Origin: Streptomyces tsukubensis
Lineage (GTDB): Bacteria > Actinomycetota > Actinomycetes > Streptomycetales > Streptomycetaceae
Direction of reading: 5' to 3'
Length of the DNA stretch: 64,000 nucleotides
Assembly (NCBI RefSeq): GCF_009296025.1
Contig: NZ_CP045178.1
Location: 3,162,001-3,226,000 of the forward strand
Below the pieces are notes generated by a model. That model did no database searches and had not been told where the DNA came from. It was given only the letters and a program-made list of their open reading frames with translations. How positions within the stretch are numbered: the first letter of the stretch is position 1; every line of letters starts with the position of its first letter. Below, piece after piece: positions 44,715-54,186 of the stretch. Both the position numbers and the translations under genes were made by a program.

Positions 44715-46499
44715 GTGGACAGCACACCGTCGAACCAGCCCGAATCAGCCGCCGTGCCCGCGGCGGAAACCCCTCGCCGCCCGGCACCGGCACAGGCCGC
44801 ACCGGAAGGGGGTGCCACCCGAATGAGACCGGCCCCGCACACGGCCACCGACCCCTCCCCCACGACGACAGAGACAGCCACAGCCCCCTCCGACGCCGAT
44901 CGCTCCGACGCCGTCGCCCGGGTGGACGTGGTCGTCATCGGCTTCAACGACGCACCCCACATCGGCGAGGCCGTGGCATCGGCTCTGGCGCAGGGCCCCT
45001 CGGTCCGCCAGGTGATCGCCGTGGACGACCGTTCGACGGACGGCAGCGACCGGGTGCTCGACGACCTCGCCTCGGGCGAACCCCGCCTCCGGGTGATCAG
45101 GAGGCCGGGCAACAGCGGCGGCTGCGGCACACCGCGCAACAACGGCCTCGACGCGGCGCGAGCCCCGTACGTCATGTTCCTGGACAGCGACGACCTGCTG
45201 CCCGAGGGAGCGGTGGACGCCCTCCTCACCGCCGCCGACACACACGGCGCCGAGGTGACGGCGGGGCTGTGCGTGCGCCGCGAGCTGCCTTCCGGCGAGG
45301 AGACCGCCTGGCACCCGGAGCTGTACGCGCGAGCGGCGGTGGTCGACCGCCCCGTCGACAGGCCCGCGCTCGCCCAGGACACCCTGTGCGTCAACAAGCT
45401 CTACCGCACCGACTTCCTGCGCGAGCACGCCGTCCGCTTCCCCGAGGGCCGCTTCCCCTACGAGGACTTCGTCTTCACCGCGCGTGTCCTGTCCGCGGGG
45501 CCCCGCGTGGCGCTCGTCCCCGACACCGTCTACATCTGGCACGTCCGCCGCGCGGCGACGCGGCTCTCCATCTCCCTGGACCGCGCGGACATCGCGAACT
45601 GGCGGGCCCGCGTCGAGGCGCACAGGCAAGTGGTGCGGACCTTCGTCGACGCGGGACAGGACAGCCTGGTGCGCGAGGCCCGTATCGCCTTCCTCGACCG
45701 CGGGCTGCGGATGTACCTGCGAGAGCTGGAGCACCGCGGCGCCGACTACCAGCGCACCTGGTGGGAGCTGACCCGGCAGCACCTGGCCACCTTCGACCCC
45801 GCCGACATCGCAGCGGCGCCCGCCCCCTCCAGGGTCACCGCCCGGGTGGTGCTCGCCTCGCCGGTCCCGCGCGACCTGGCCCGTCTCAAGGAACTCGCCT
45901 CGCGCCCCTCGCGCCTGCTCCCGCCGTACGCGCGAGCCCCCGACTCGACCCCCGTCTGGGCACAGGACCTGCCCGAGGTGACCCTGAAGCACCTGCTGAA
46001 ACGGCCCCTGCGGCTACTGCCGATCGCGGTCGGCGCGGAGCTGCGGCCACGCGCACGCGTCTCCACCCTCGTACTGCATGTACACGACATGTACGGCAGA
46101 CTCGCGATGGCCTCCCCGCTCGCCATCGACGCCGAGTTCACCCACCGCGCCAGCGGCAGGAAGGGCCCGAGGCGTACGGCGGCGCTGACGCTGGGCCCCG
46201 GCCCCGACGAGTGGAGCGCCGACATACGGCTACGGCTGACGGAGCTCGCGGGCGGCGCCTGGGACCTGCGCGTCAGGATCCGGTTCGCGGACGGCTCCGA
46301 CCGCGACACCACGGCCCACGCGGTCGCGGGCCCCGGCCTGCTGCGCCGCAGCGCGGTGCCGAGCAGCCGCCACGGTGTCGTACTCGTCCAGCCGTACGCC
46401 ACCCATTCGGGCGCCCTGTCACTGCGGATCGCCCCGGGCCCGCGCGGGGCGGGCGTGGTGCTGCGCCGCAGACTGGCGCGACTGGTGGGCACGGGCTGA
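44715..46499 (+). CDS. GT2 glycosyltransferase (TagF-fusion N-terminal type)
   Basis: The 594-residue protein has a disordered start of about 70 residues. A GT2 domain follows (VVVIGFNDAPHIGEAVASAL, VDDRSTDGSD, GGCGTPRNNGLDAA, DxD in MFLDSDDLLPEG), then a helical and beta-rich second half. It closely follows the N-terminal two-thirds of the TagF fusion at 55434 but lacks the glycerophosphotransferase domain. It probably adds a sugar or primer in the same pathway. GTG 44715 begins the frame 12 bp after the GT87 stop. Confidence 0.82.
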   Translation: MDSTPSNQPESAAVPAAETPRRPAPAQAAPEGGATRMRPAPHTATDPSPTTTETATAPSDADRSDAVARVDVVVIGFNDAPHIGEAVASALAQGPSVRQVIAVDDRSTDGSDRVLDDLASGEPRLRVIRRPGNSGGCGTPRNNGLDAARAPYVMFLDSDDLLPEGAVDALLTAADTHGAEVTAGLCVRRELPSGEETAWHPELYARAAVVDRPVDRPALAQDTLCVNKLYRTDFLREHAVRFPEGRFPYEDFVFTARVLSAGPRVALVPDTVYIWHVRRAATRLSISLDRADIANWRARVEAHRQVVRTFVDAGQDSLVREARIAFLDRGLRMYLRELEHRGADYQRTWWELTRQHLATFDPADIAAAPAPSRVTARVVLASPVPRDLARLKELASRPSRLLPPYARAPDSTPVWAQDLPEVTLKHLLKRPLRLLPIAVGAELRPRARVSTLVLHVHDMYGRLAMASPLAIDAEFTHRASGRKGPRRTAALTLGPGPDEWSADIRLRLTELAGGAWDLRVRIRFADGSDRDTTAHAVAGPGLLRRSAVPSSRHGVVLVQPYATHSGALSLRIAPGPRGAGVVLRRRLARLVGTG

Positions 46500-46665
46500 C
46501 GGGGCCGTGATCCGGAGCCGCGCCGGGAAACCGCGCCGCACCGGTCACCACCAGTCCCACGGAGACGGGGACACACGCGGCACCCAGCAGGGAAAATACG
46601 CGGAAGCACCAGCGCGGGACAGCGAGACAACAGCGCGATATTCACGAGGGAAAAGGCGGACCAGC

Positions 46666-47625
46666 ATGACCTGGTTGATCACGGGTGGCGCCGGCTACAT
46701 CGGCGCGCATGTCGTACGTGCCATGACGGAGGCGGGGGAACACGCCGTGGTCTACGACGACCTGTCGACGGGGGTGGCCGGACGCGTGCCCGGCGATGTG
46801 CCCCTGGTCGTCGGCTCGGTGCTGGACGGGGAGCTGCTGTCCCGCACCTTGGCCGATCACGCCATCTCGGGCGTCATCCACCTGGCGGGCAAGAAGCAGG
46901 TCGGGGAGTCGGTGGAGCGCCCGCTGTACTACTACAGGCAGAACATCGAGGGGCTGCGTGTCCTTCTGGACGCGGTGGTCGAAGCGGGGGTGCGGGCCTT
47001 CGTCTTCTCGTCGTCCGCCTCCGTGTACGGCATGCCTGACGTGGAGTTGGTGACGGAGGAGACGCCGTGCCTGCCGATGAGCCCGTACGGCGAGACCAAG
47101 CTCGCCGGTGAGTGGCTGGTGCGCGCGACGGGCAGGACGCACGGCCTGTCGACGGCTTCCCTGCGCTATTTCAACGTGGCGGGCGCGGCCTCTCCGGAAC
47201 TGGCGGACACCGGCGTCTTCAACCTCGTCCCCATGGTCTTCGAGAAGCTGACGCAGAACGCGGCACCGCGCGTCTTCGGTGCGGACTACCCGACGCCCGA
47301 CGGCACTTGCGTACGCGACTACATTCACGTGGCGGATCTGGCCGAGGCCCACGTGGCCGCGGCCCGCGTACTGGCCGCGGAGCACGGCAAGGACCTGACC
47401 CTGAACATCGGCAGGGGCGAGGGCGTGTCGGTGCGCGAGATGATCGACGAGATCGCCTCGGTCACGGGATACGACCGCGCCCCCGAGGTGACGGAGCGCC
47501 GTGCCGGCGACCCGCCCCGGGTGGTCGCGGCGGCCGACCGAGCCGCGACGGAACTGGGCTGGAAGGCCCGCCACGACGTCCGCGACATGATCACGTCGGC
47601 GTGGGAGGGCTGGCCGCTCCGGTGA
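46666..47625 (+). CDS. galE: UDP-glucose 4-epimerase
   Basis: The 319-residue extended SDR interconverts UDP-glucose and UDP-galactose, or the N-acetyl forms. NAD-binding is seen in MTWLITGGAGYIGAHVVRAM. The catalytic Ser is in FSSSASVYGM, and Tyr/Lys are in SPYGETKLAGE. The family end includes GWKARHDVRDMI. AAGGCGGA lies before ATG 46666. In a wall-polymer cluster it would supply galactose-type precursors to the neighbouring transferases. Confidence 0.92.
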   Translation: MTWLITGGAGYIGAHVVRAMTEAGEHAVVYDDLSTGVAGRVPGDVPLVVGSVLDGELLSRTLADHAISGVIHLAGKKQVGESVERPLYYYRQNIEGLRVLLDAVVEAGVRAFVFSSSASVYGMPDVELVTEETPCLPMSPYGETKLAGEWLVRATGRTHGLSTASLRYFNVAGAASPELADTGVFNLVPMVFEKLTQNAAPRVFGADYPTPDGTCVRDYIHVADLAEAHVAAARVLAAEHGKDLTLNIGRGEGVSVREMIDEIASVTGYDRAPEVTERRAGDPPRVVAAADRAATELGWKARHDVRDMITSAWEGWPLR

Positions 47626-47635
47626 TCTTCGCGGT

Positions 47636-47669
47636 GGCGGCGACCGGGGTACGGGGCCCGGTCACCGCC
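47636..47669. terminator. hairpin between convergent galE and DUF2071 gene
   Basis: GGCGGCGACCGGG (47636-47648) pairs with CCCGGTCACCGCC (47657-47669), 12 of 13 matching. It reaches over the DUF2071 stop codon and would serve both directions. Confidence 0.6.
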
Positions 47670-48513
47670 CCCGCCGTACGGGCGCGCCGAAGCGCACGGG
47701 CACCCCTGGCGAGTACAGGACACTGACCGGCTCACCCAGGGGCCCCGGCAGCCCCGCCGCCGCGACCAGGTTCTCGTCGCACTCGACGAGGTCGGCCCGG
47801 TGCAGGGGCCAGCGCGGATGGGCGTTGGGCAGGTAGAGGGGCCGGGGGCGGCCGAAGAGGGTGTTGTGCAGGCCCCAGCGGGCGGTGAGGAAGTGTTCGA
47901 GCTGTGTGGGGTGCTCGACGGGCGGCCCCCTGCGCACGATGAGACGGCTGTACGCGCCGCGCGGCCCCGGCCAGCGCCGTGAACCGGTGTAGGTGAAGGT
48001 GTCGCCGGTGTCGCCGGTGCCTCCTTCCGCGCGTACGGCCATCCGGGACCAGACGTACGGCAGCCCGAAGACGGCCCGTGCGACCAGGACCGGCAGGAGC
48101 CGGGAGGCGTCAAGGGAGCGGAAGACGACACCGCGCCGGCCTCGCGCGTCCACCGAGTAGAGGCGGACGTTGGTCTCGGGGAACGTACCGAAGTAGGGGA
48201 TGCCGGGGGAGCCGAGCAGCCCCACGCGGTGCATGCGGAAGGCGATCAGCCCGACGTAGGTGCGTCCGTCGAGGGTGTCGGGTGCGGTACCCGCGGGCAG
48301 CAGCGGCGCCACCCGGGCCGGGTCCACGGCCCAGTGCACGAAGGCGAGGTCGAGCCAGGACTGGGTGAGCAGTGTGCGCCCGGCGAGCGGGGGCGCGTCG
48401 GGGGTTACGGGTTCCGGGGTTACGGGTTCCGGGGTTACGGGTTCCGGGGTTACGGGTTCGGCGGCGACGGGTTCGGGTTCGGGGCTCTCCGGGAACGGCG
48501 GCGTCGAGGGCAT
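47662..48513 (-). CDS. DUF2071 (YqjF-like) protein
   Basis: The 283-residue protein matches the YqjF family of acetoacetate decarboxylase-like fold: LTQSWLDLAFVHWAVDP, LLPAGTAPDTLDGRTYVGLI, FPETNVRLYSVD and GVVFRSLDASRL. The function of the family is unclear. ATG 48513, with GGTGAC upstream, replaces a longer open frame whose extra N-terminus is just (SV)n repeat. An EPVTP 5-residue repeat near residue 20 comes from a 15-bp DNA repeat at 48403-48462. It is not obviously part of the wall-polymer pathway. Confidence 0.8.
   Translation of the reverse strand: MPSTPPFPESPEPEPVAAEPVTPEPVTPEPVTPEPVTPDAPPLAGRTLLTQSWLDLAFVHWAVDPARVAPLLPAGTAPDTLDGRTYVGLIAFRMHRVGLLGSPGIPYFGTFPETNVRLYSVDARGRRGVVFRSLDASRLLPVLVARAVFGLPYVWSRMAVRAEGGTGDTGDTFTYTGSRRWPGPRGAYSRLIVRRGPPVEHPTQLEHFLTARWGLHNTLFGRPRPLYLPNAHPRWPLHRADLVECDENLVAAAGLPGPLGEPVSVLYSPGVPVRFGAPVRRGR
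48403..48462. repeat. 15-bp coding repeat (EPVTP)4
   Basis: Four units of GGTTACGGGTTCCGG (48403, 48418, 48433, 48448) encode EPVTP repeats near the start of the DUF2071 protein. Confidence 0.85.
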
Positions 48514-48781
48514 GTCACCAGCATCCACGAAGGCGCGAAGCCACGGACACGCGGACGGCCCGAACGCCCGAAGGCCACGAGCACGCGGATACCCCGAGCG
48601 CCCGAAGGCCACGGACACGGACACGGACACGGACACGGACACGCGAAGGTACGGATATCACGGGCGCACGCATGCCGGATGTACGTATGCCGGATGTACG
48701 TATGCCGGATGCCGGATGCCGGATGCGCGGAGGCGAACCGTGCTGCGCCGAGGAAGTCCACCAGAACTCAGCGGGATCACC
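48514..48781. other. spacer with hexamer and 14-bp repeats
   Basis: It contains GGACAC hexamers (48608-48642), ATGCCGGATGTACGT repeats (48670-48715) and no gene. It separates the TetR stop from the DUF2071 promoter. Confidence 0.6.
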
Positions 48782-49444
48782 TCAAAGCGCCCGTAGCGCC
48801 CCCGCGGTGGCACCGGCGAGTCGCCCCGCGTACCCCTTGGGAAGCTTGCTGCGGACGACCACGACCCGCCAGTAGAGGGGGCCGGAGATGAGATCGAGGG
48901 CCATGTCCTCGTCGAGTCCGGCCCGCACCTCGCCCCGCTCGACGGCGGCCCGCAGTACTCCGCTCGCCACGCCGTACTGCCCCTCGCGCAGCGCCCGCTG
49001 GAGGGCTTCCTGTATCTCCGGGTTGCGGGCGGCCTCCGCGAGCAGGTCGGGGACGATCTGAGAGGCGACGGGGTGGCGCAGGGCGCGGGACGTCACCTCG
49101 TAGAGGAGGCGGAGGTCACCGTCGAGGCTGCCGGTGTCGGGGGCGGGCAGCCCCTGCACGGCCAGCGCGGAGACCAGGTCGAGGACGAGGTGCAGCTTGG
49201 AGCGCCAGCGACGGTAGACGGCGGTCTTGCCGACCCCGGCGCGCCTGGCGATGGCCTCGATGGAGAGCCGCCCGTAGCCCACGGCGGCGAGTTCCTCGAA
49301 GACGGCCTCCCTGATGGCCTCGGTGACGTCCTCGCGCAGGACGGCGGCGCCCGCGGGGGCCCGGCGTTTCGGCTTCGCCTGCCCCTTCGCGGCGGCGGCC
49401 TCGCCGCGGTCGCCGTCGTCCGGGGTGTCCTCGCTGGTGGCCAT
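48782..49444 (-). CDS. TetR family transcriptional regulator
   Basis: The 220-residue protein has a basic Ala/Lys-rich start, then an AcrR HTH (GYGRLSIEAIARRAGVGKTA, then VYRRWRSKLHLVL). The C-terminal domain is of the TetR_C_16 type (LRHPVASQIVPDLLAEAARN). A 26-bp palindrome lies 20 bp upstream. It is divergent from the ABC exporter genes at 49760 and may control them as well as itself. Confidence 0.9.
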   Translation of the reverse strand: MATSEDTPDDGDRGEAAAAKGQAKPKRRAPAGAAVLREDVTEAIREAVFEELAAVGYGRLSIEAIARRAGVGKTAVYRRWRSKLHLVLDLVSALAVQGLPAPDTGSLDGDLRLLYEVTSRALRHPVASQIVPDLLAEAARNPEIQEALQRALREGQYGVASGVLRAAVERGEVRAGLDEDMALDLISGPLYWRVVVVRSKLPKGYAGRLAGATAGALRAL

Positions 49445-49759
49445 GACATCAGCATAGGGCGTTACGACGAAACGGTTGCGTTCCGACGTCAGAACGTCTT
49501 ACTCTCAGCGTGACGACGATACGGGTTCGTCCCGACGTAAACACGGGGAGACGGACACGTGAACGCGAGGTGCCGCACGGGCACCCGCACCCGCTGCGCC
49601 CCACAGGGCGGCCCCCCTCAGAGGAGCCGCACCGCCTCACCCAACCCCAGGACTCCACCCCAGACCTCCAACCCCAGACCTCCAACCTCAGGCCCCCGAC
49701 CTCAGGCCCCCGACCTCAGGCCCCCGACCTTCGGCCTTCGACGAGGAAGCAGCACGCTT
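49445..49759. other. divergent promoter region with CT-rich repeats
   Basis: It holds the TetR palindrome at 49464-49489. Repeats of CCTCAGGCCCCCGA and CCAGACCTCCAACC at 49660-49735 may be the transcribed leader of the exporter genes. The exporter frame is open to 49559, but this part is repeat-coded and has no ribosome site. Confidence 0.55.
49464..49489. promoter_or_regulatory. 26-bp palindrome, candidate TetR operator
   Basis: ACGACGAAACG (49464-49474) and CGTTCCGACGT (49479-49489) match at 9 of 11 positions across GTTG. It sits just upstream of the TetR start. Confidence 0.6.
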
Positions 49760-50686
49760 GTGAGCCAGGTTCTCGACACCCCACCCCGCAGGGACCCGGT
49801 GCCCGAGCCCGAGAGAGAGGTGACCCCGGCCGAACTGGCCGCGCGGTTCAACCTCTCCGTGAGTGGCGCGAGGCCCTCACTACCCGCCTACGTACGGCAG
49901 CTGTGGAGCCGGCGCCACTTCATCCTGGCGTTCTCCACGGCCAAGCTGACCGCCCAGTACAGCCAGGCCAAGCTCGGCCAGTTGTGGCAGGTCGCCACGC
50001 CGCTGCTGAACGCGATGGTCTACTACCTCATCTTCGGCATCCTGCTGGAGACCAACCGGGGCATAGACGACTTCGTACCGTTCCTGGTGACCGGGGTCTT
50101 CATCTTCACGTTCACGCAGAGCACGGTGCTTGCGGGCACGCGGGCCATCTCCGGCAACCTCGGCCTGGTGCGGGCCCTGCACTTCCCGCGCGCCTCGCTG
50201 CCGGTCTCCTTCGCCATCCAGCAGTTGCAGCAGTTGCTGTTCTCGATGGTGGCGCTGGTGGCCATCCTGATCGGCTTCGGGGTGTACCCGGCGCTGTCGT
50301 GGGTCCTCGTACTGCCCGCGTTGGCGCTACAGTTCGTCTTCAACGCGGGCCTGGCGCTGATCATGGCGAGGATCGGCAGCAAGACCCCGGACGTCGCACA
50401 GCTGATGCCCTTCGTACTGCGTACGTGGATGTACGCGTCGGGCGTGATGTTCAGCATCGACAGGGTCCTCAAGGGCCACGACCTGCCGGCCTTCGTCCAC
50501 GTGGCGCTGGAGTGCAATCCGGCCGCCGTCTACATCGACCTCGTACGGTTCGCGCTGATCGACAGCTTCCACGCGGACCAACTCCCTTCGCACGTGTGGG
50601 CGGTGGCGGTCGGCTGGGCGCTGCTGGCGGGCGTCGGCGGGTTCATCTACTTCTGGAAGGCGGAGGAGAAGTATGGCCGTGGCTGA
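49760..50686 (+). CDS. ABC polysaccharide/teichoic acid exporter permease (TagG/Wzm type)
   Basis: The 308-residue ABC-2 permease moves lipid-linked polymer across the membrane. It shows FILAFSTAKLTAQYSQAKLG, QLWQVATPLLNAMVYYLIFG, then six helices, with SKTPDVAQLMPFVLR before helix 5. The start chosen is GTG 49760 with GAGGAAG upstream. The frame is open further up but only through repeats. The ATPase gene overlaps its end by 14 bp. Together they export the glycopolymer made by the neighbouring transferases. Confidence 0.92.
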   Translation: MSQVLDTPPRRDPVPEPEREVTPAELAARFNLSVSGARPSLPAYVRQLWSRRHFILAFSTAKLTAQYSQAKLGQLWQVATPLLNAMVYYLIFGILLETNRGIDDFVPFLVTGVFIFTFTQSTVLAGTRAISGNLGLVRALHFPRASLPVSFAIQQLQQLLFSMVALVAILIGFGVYPALSWVLVLPALALQFVFNAGLALIMARIGSKTPDVAQLMPFVLRTWMYASGVMFSIDRVLKGHDLPAFVHVALECNPAAVYIDLVRFALIDSFHADQLPSHVWAVAVGWALLAGVGGFIYFWKAEEKYGRG

Positions 50687-51506
50687 GCGGACCGCGACGA
50701 GCACGGCGGCTGGACAGGGAGCCGCGCAGGCCCCGGCCCAGGTGCCCACCGTGATCGCCGACCGGGTCGACATCGTCTACCGGGTGCACGGCACCCGCGG
50801 CGGCAAGGGCGCGGCGACAGCGGCGCTCGGCCGCATCCTGAGCAGGGGAAAGAGCGAGAAGGCGGCGGGCGTACGCACGGTGCACGCGGTCAAGAGCGTC
50901 TCGTTCACGGCCTACCGGGGCGAGGCCATCGGCCTCATCGGCACCAACGGCTCAGGCAAGTCGACCCTGCTGAAGGCGGTCGCGGGCCTGCTTCCGGTGG
51001 AGCACGGCGCCATCTACACGGACGGCCAGCCGTCGCTGCTCGGCGTGAACGCGGCGATGATGAACGACCTGACGGGCGAACGCAACGTCTTCCTCGGCGG
51101 CCTCGCGATGGGCATGTCCCGCGAACAGGTCGGGCAGCGCTACGAGGACATCGTCGACTTCTCCGGCATCAACGAGAAGGGCGACTTCATCACCCTCCCG
51201 ATGCGCACGTACTCCTCAGGCATGGCGGCCCGGCTGCGCTTCTCCATCGCCGCGGCCAAGGACCACGACGTCCTCCTGATCGACGAGGCCCTGGCAACGG
51301 GCGACCGTTCGTTCCAGAAACGCTCGGAGGCCAGAATCAGGGAGCTGCGGTCCAGCGCGGGCACGGTCTTCCTGGTCAGCCACAACAACAAGTCGATCAG
51401 GGACACCTGCGAACGGGTCCTGTGGCTGGAACGCGGCGAACTCCGCATGGACGGCCCGACCAAGGACGTCCTGAAGGAGTACGACGACTTCACGAACCGC
51501 AAGTAA
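50673..51506 (+). CDS. ABC polysaccharide/teichoic acid exporter ATPase (TagH/Wzt type)
   Basis: The 277-residue ATPase has Walker A (IGTNGSGKSTLL), a TagH-like signature (TYSSGMAARLRFSIA), Walker B (VLLIDEALATGD) and H-loop (FLVSHN). An N-terminal Ala/Gln linker precedes VIADRVDIVYRVHG. It has no C-terminal carbohydrate-binding domain, so export is probably not chain-end selected. It ends before a strong bidirectional terminator. Confidence 0.95.
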   Translation: MAVAERTATSTAAGQGAAQAPAQVPTVIADRVDIVYRVHGTRGGKGAATAALGRILSRGKSEKAAGVRTVHAVKSVSFTAYRGEAIGLIGTNGSGKSTLLKAVAGLLPVEHGAIYTDGQPSLLGVNAAMMNDLTGERNVFLGGLAMGMSREQVGQRYEDIVDFSGINEKGDFITLPMRTYSSGMAARLRFSIAAAKDHDVLLIDEALATGDRSFQKRSEARIRELRSSAGTVFLVSHNNKSIRDTCERVLWLERGELRMDGPTKDVLKEYDDFTNRK

Positions 51507-51629
51507 ACAAGGACACCCCAGTCCCACGCGTACGCCCAACCCCGCCCGGCAGGCCGAACGGACGAGCCTGTCCGGCGAGGATGACGGCGCCCTGGTGGAC
51601 CTCGGTACTGTCGAACTCGCAGAAGCCGA

Positions 51630-51673
51630 GAACGCCGTACGGCCGGGGCGTACTCCCCGGCCGTACGGCGTTC
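51630..51673. terminator. bidirectional terminator
   Basis: A perfect 19-bp stem (51630-51648 with 51655-51673, arm GAACGCCGTACGGCCGGGG) has a 6-base loop. It lies between the convergent exporter ATPase and TagF genes. Confidence 0.92.
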
Positions 51674-51706
51674 ACACAGACCATCAGCCAGGTGATCGGC
51701 CTCGGA

Positions 51707-54019
51707 TCAGCCCGACAGCAAATCCGCCGCCTGCCCAGGCCGCGTATCGCGCTCCGTCAGCCCCGCCGGGCTGTCCGGTACGAGGCCTCCTTTGGTGGCT
51801 TTGCCGTTCGGGGCCGGGGCCGGGGTCCGCTGGTCCTGTGGCAGGGGCGCGGGGGACATCGGCTGGTCCAGGTAGACGCGGCGCACCACGCGCTCCGCCG
51901 CGTGGCCGTCGTCCCAGTGGCAGAAGCGCTCGCGGAAGGCCGACCGCAGGGCCGCCGCCTCCGCGCCCTTCCAGCGTCCGCCGCGGAACGCCTCGATCAG
52001 TTCGTCGTCGGTCTTCGCGATGACGCCGGGCGTCTCGCCGGGCCGGCCCGAGAGCAGGTCGAAGGTGACGCCTCGTGACTTCACGTACACGTCCCAGTCG
52101 TCGGCGTACGTCACGATCGGCCGGTCCAGGTTGGCGTAGTCGAACATGATCGACGAGTAGTCGGTGACCAGCGCGTCAGCGGCGAGGCACAGCTCCTCGA
52201 CGACCGGGTAGCGCGACACGTCGATCAGCAGGCCGTCGTCGGCGAGGCGCTGGAGCGCCGGGTCCTCGCCGTAGAAGTAGTGCGTACGCACCAGCAGCAC
52301 CGTGTCGGGGCCGAGCCCCTGGGCGACCTTGGCGAGGTCCAGGCGGGGTACGAAGCCCGCCTGGTAGTCGCGGACGGTCGGCGCGTACAGCACGGCGGTC
52401 GTGCCCGGAGCGATACCGATCTTCTCGCGTACGGCGGCGACGTCCTCCGCGGTGGCGCGGTAGTACACGTCGTTGCGCGGGTAGCCGCTGTCGACCGACT
52501 CGAAGGCGCAGGGGTAGACCCGCTCCCAGTGCTCGGTCGTGTGCTGGTTGGAGGAGACGCTGAAGTCCCAGCGGTCGGCGCGCTGGAGCATCTTGCGGAA
52601 GCTCATCCCCTTCGCGGCGGCCGGGTAGCGCTGCTGGTCGATGCCCATCCGCTTGAGCGGGGTGCCGTGGTGCGTCTGGAGGTGCACCTGCTCGGGGCGC
52701 TTGACCAGGTGGTCGGGGTAGTTGACGTTGTTCACGAAGTACTTGGCGCGGGCGAGCACGTCCCAGTAGCGCGGGGTGTTCGGGATGACGAAGTCGATGC
52801 CCTCGGGCACCTGGTCCGCGAGTTCCTTCTTGACCACCCACACGCCGTGCACGTGGGGCGCGATCTCCTTGGCCCGCTCGTACACGGCGAGCGGGTTGCA
52901 GCTGGGCAGCCGGTACCAGTAGGCGGCGTACACGGCGAGGTTGTTGTCGATGGGCCTGCGCCGCTGGAGCTGGTAGTAGGTGGCGTAGGCGCGCTTGCCG
53001 ACCTTGTTCTTGGTCTTGCGCAGCCTGCCGAGGCTGGTGACGCGGGTGCCGTTGACGAACTTCAGCGCCTGGAAGGCCCGGTACGAACCACGGGACAAGG
53101 CCTGGAACTTGGTTCCGATGGTCCCTTCCGGCAGTTCGAAGCCGGGCGGGAGGTAGGCCCGGTAGTGGGCGGCGGCCAGCGAGAAGAACTCGGCGCGCGA
53201 GGCGGCGGGCACCCGGTCGGGTCGGCTGAGGATGAAGAGGTAGTGGTCGACCATGTGACGGAAGAGGAAGCCGCGCCAGCGGTGCAGCTCGGGCCGCTGC
53301 TCCACGAACCTGAACAGCGACTCGTACTGCGCGAAGGCGGCGAAGTGCGCGCGGCTCGGGGTGCGCAGGGCATTGCCCTGGCGGCGCTGCCGGTAGTGCA
53401 CGCAGACCCGGTCGAGCAGAGCGATCCGCTCCGCCGTCAGCAGCGACTCGTAGACGACGACCACGTCTTCGTAGTAGCCGTCGGGGAAGGAGAAGCCGCC
53501 GTCCAGGTAGAAGTCCCTGCGGTAGGCCTTGTTCCACACGACGGTGAAGAGGTCGAGGAGTTCGGGGCGCTCGGCGATCGAGAAGACGTCGGGGCCCGGC
53601 GCGGCGAACAGTTCCGCGTCCCTGTTGCGCTTCTGGCTGTCCCACCAGAAGGTGCGCGCGTAGTCGTAGAGCACGAGGTCGGGGCTGCCCGTCTCGGCTA
53701 TTCGCTCGTCTATCGCCTCAAGTGCGCCGGGTGTCAGGGTGTCGTCGCTGTCGAGGAAGAGGATGTAGTCACCGCGGGAGCGGGCGACACCGGCGTTGCG
53801 CGCGGTGCCGATACCGCCGTTCTCCGTCTGGTGCACGGGGACCACCCGGGGGTCCTTGGCCGCGTACTCGTCGAGGATCGCGCCGCTCGCGTCCGGTGAT
53901 CTGTCGTCCACCGCGATGAGCTCGAAGTCCTCGTAACCCTGCGCGAGGACCGAATCGAGACATTCCCGCAGGTACCCCTGCACCCGGTACACAGGCACGA
54001 CAATGCTGAAACGAGGCAT
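51707..54019 (-). CDS. GT2-TagF fusion: glycosyltransferase and CDP-glycerol glycerophosphotransferase
   Basis: The 770-residue protein has an N-terminal GT2 domain (FSIVVPVYRVQGYLRECLDS, VDDRSPD, DxD in LFLDSDDTLTPGA). The C-terminal half is a TagF-type polyol-phosphate polymerase (HHGTPLKRMG with catalytic His, and LVTDYSSIMFDYANLDRPIV). TagF enzymes join glycerol phosphate units from CDP-glycerol. In Streptomyces such fusions are tied to teichoic acid and polydiglycosylphosphate wall polymers. Start 54019 has GGGAG upstream; the open frame to 54073 is not needed. Confidence 0.9.
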   Translation of the reverse strand: MPRFSIVVPVYRVQGYLRECLDSVLAQGYEDFELIAVDDRSPDASGAILDEYAAKDPRVVPVHQTENGGIGTARNAGVARSRGDYILFLDSDDTLTPGALEAIDERIAETGSPDLVLYDYARTFWWDSQKRNRDAELFAAPGPDVFSIAERPELLDLFTVVWNKAYRRDFYLDGGFSFPDGYYEDVVVVYESLLTAERIALLDRVCVHYRQRRQGNALRTPSRAHFAAFAQYESLFRFVEQRPELHRWRGFLFRHMVDHYLFILSRPDRVPAASRAEFFSLAAAHYRAYLPPGFELPEGTIGTKFQALSRGSYRAFQALKFVNGTRVTSLGRLRKTKNKVGKRAYATYYQLQRRRPIDNNLAVYAAYWYRLPSCNPLAVYERAKEIAPHVHGVWVVKKELADQVPEGIDFVIPNTPRYWDVLARAKYFVNNVNYPDHLVKRPEQVHLQTHHGTPLKRMGIDQQRYPAAAKGMSFRKMLQRADRWDFSVSSNQHTTEHWERVYPCAFESVDSGYPRNDVYYRATAEDVAAVREKIGIAPGTTAVLYAPTVRDYQAGFVPRLDLAKVAQGLGPDTVLLVRTHYFYGEDPALQRLADDGLLIDVSRYPVVEELCLAADALVTDYSSIMFDYANLDRPIVTYADDWDVYVKSRGVTFDLLSGRPGETPGVIAKTDDELIEAFRGGRWKGAEAAALRSAFRERFCHWDDGHAAERVVRRVYLDQPMSPAPLPQDQRTPAPAPNGKATKGGLVPDSPAGLTERDTRPGQAADLLSG

Positions 54020-54186
54020 TCTGTAGATCTCCCGGCAGAACGGACCAACTGACAGGCGCCACCTATCAGCCACATGGGTGAGTCACAGCGTACGTGGATG
54101 ACCGAAAGCCCCAAACAGGGCACCCTACCGGAGGCTCTCGGGTGGAGAGACGCCGAGAGCCCCCGATCCGTTCCCGAAATGACAGA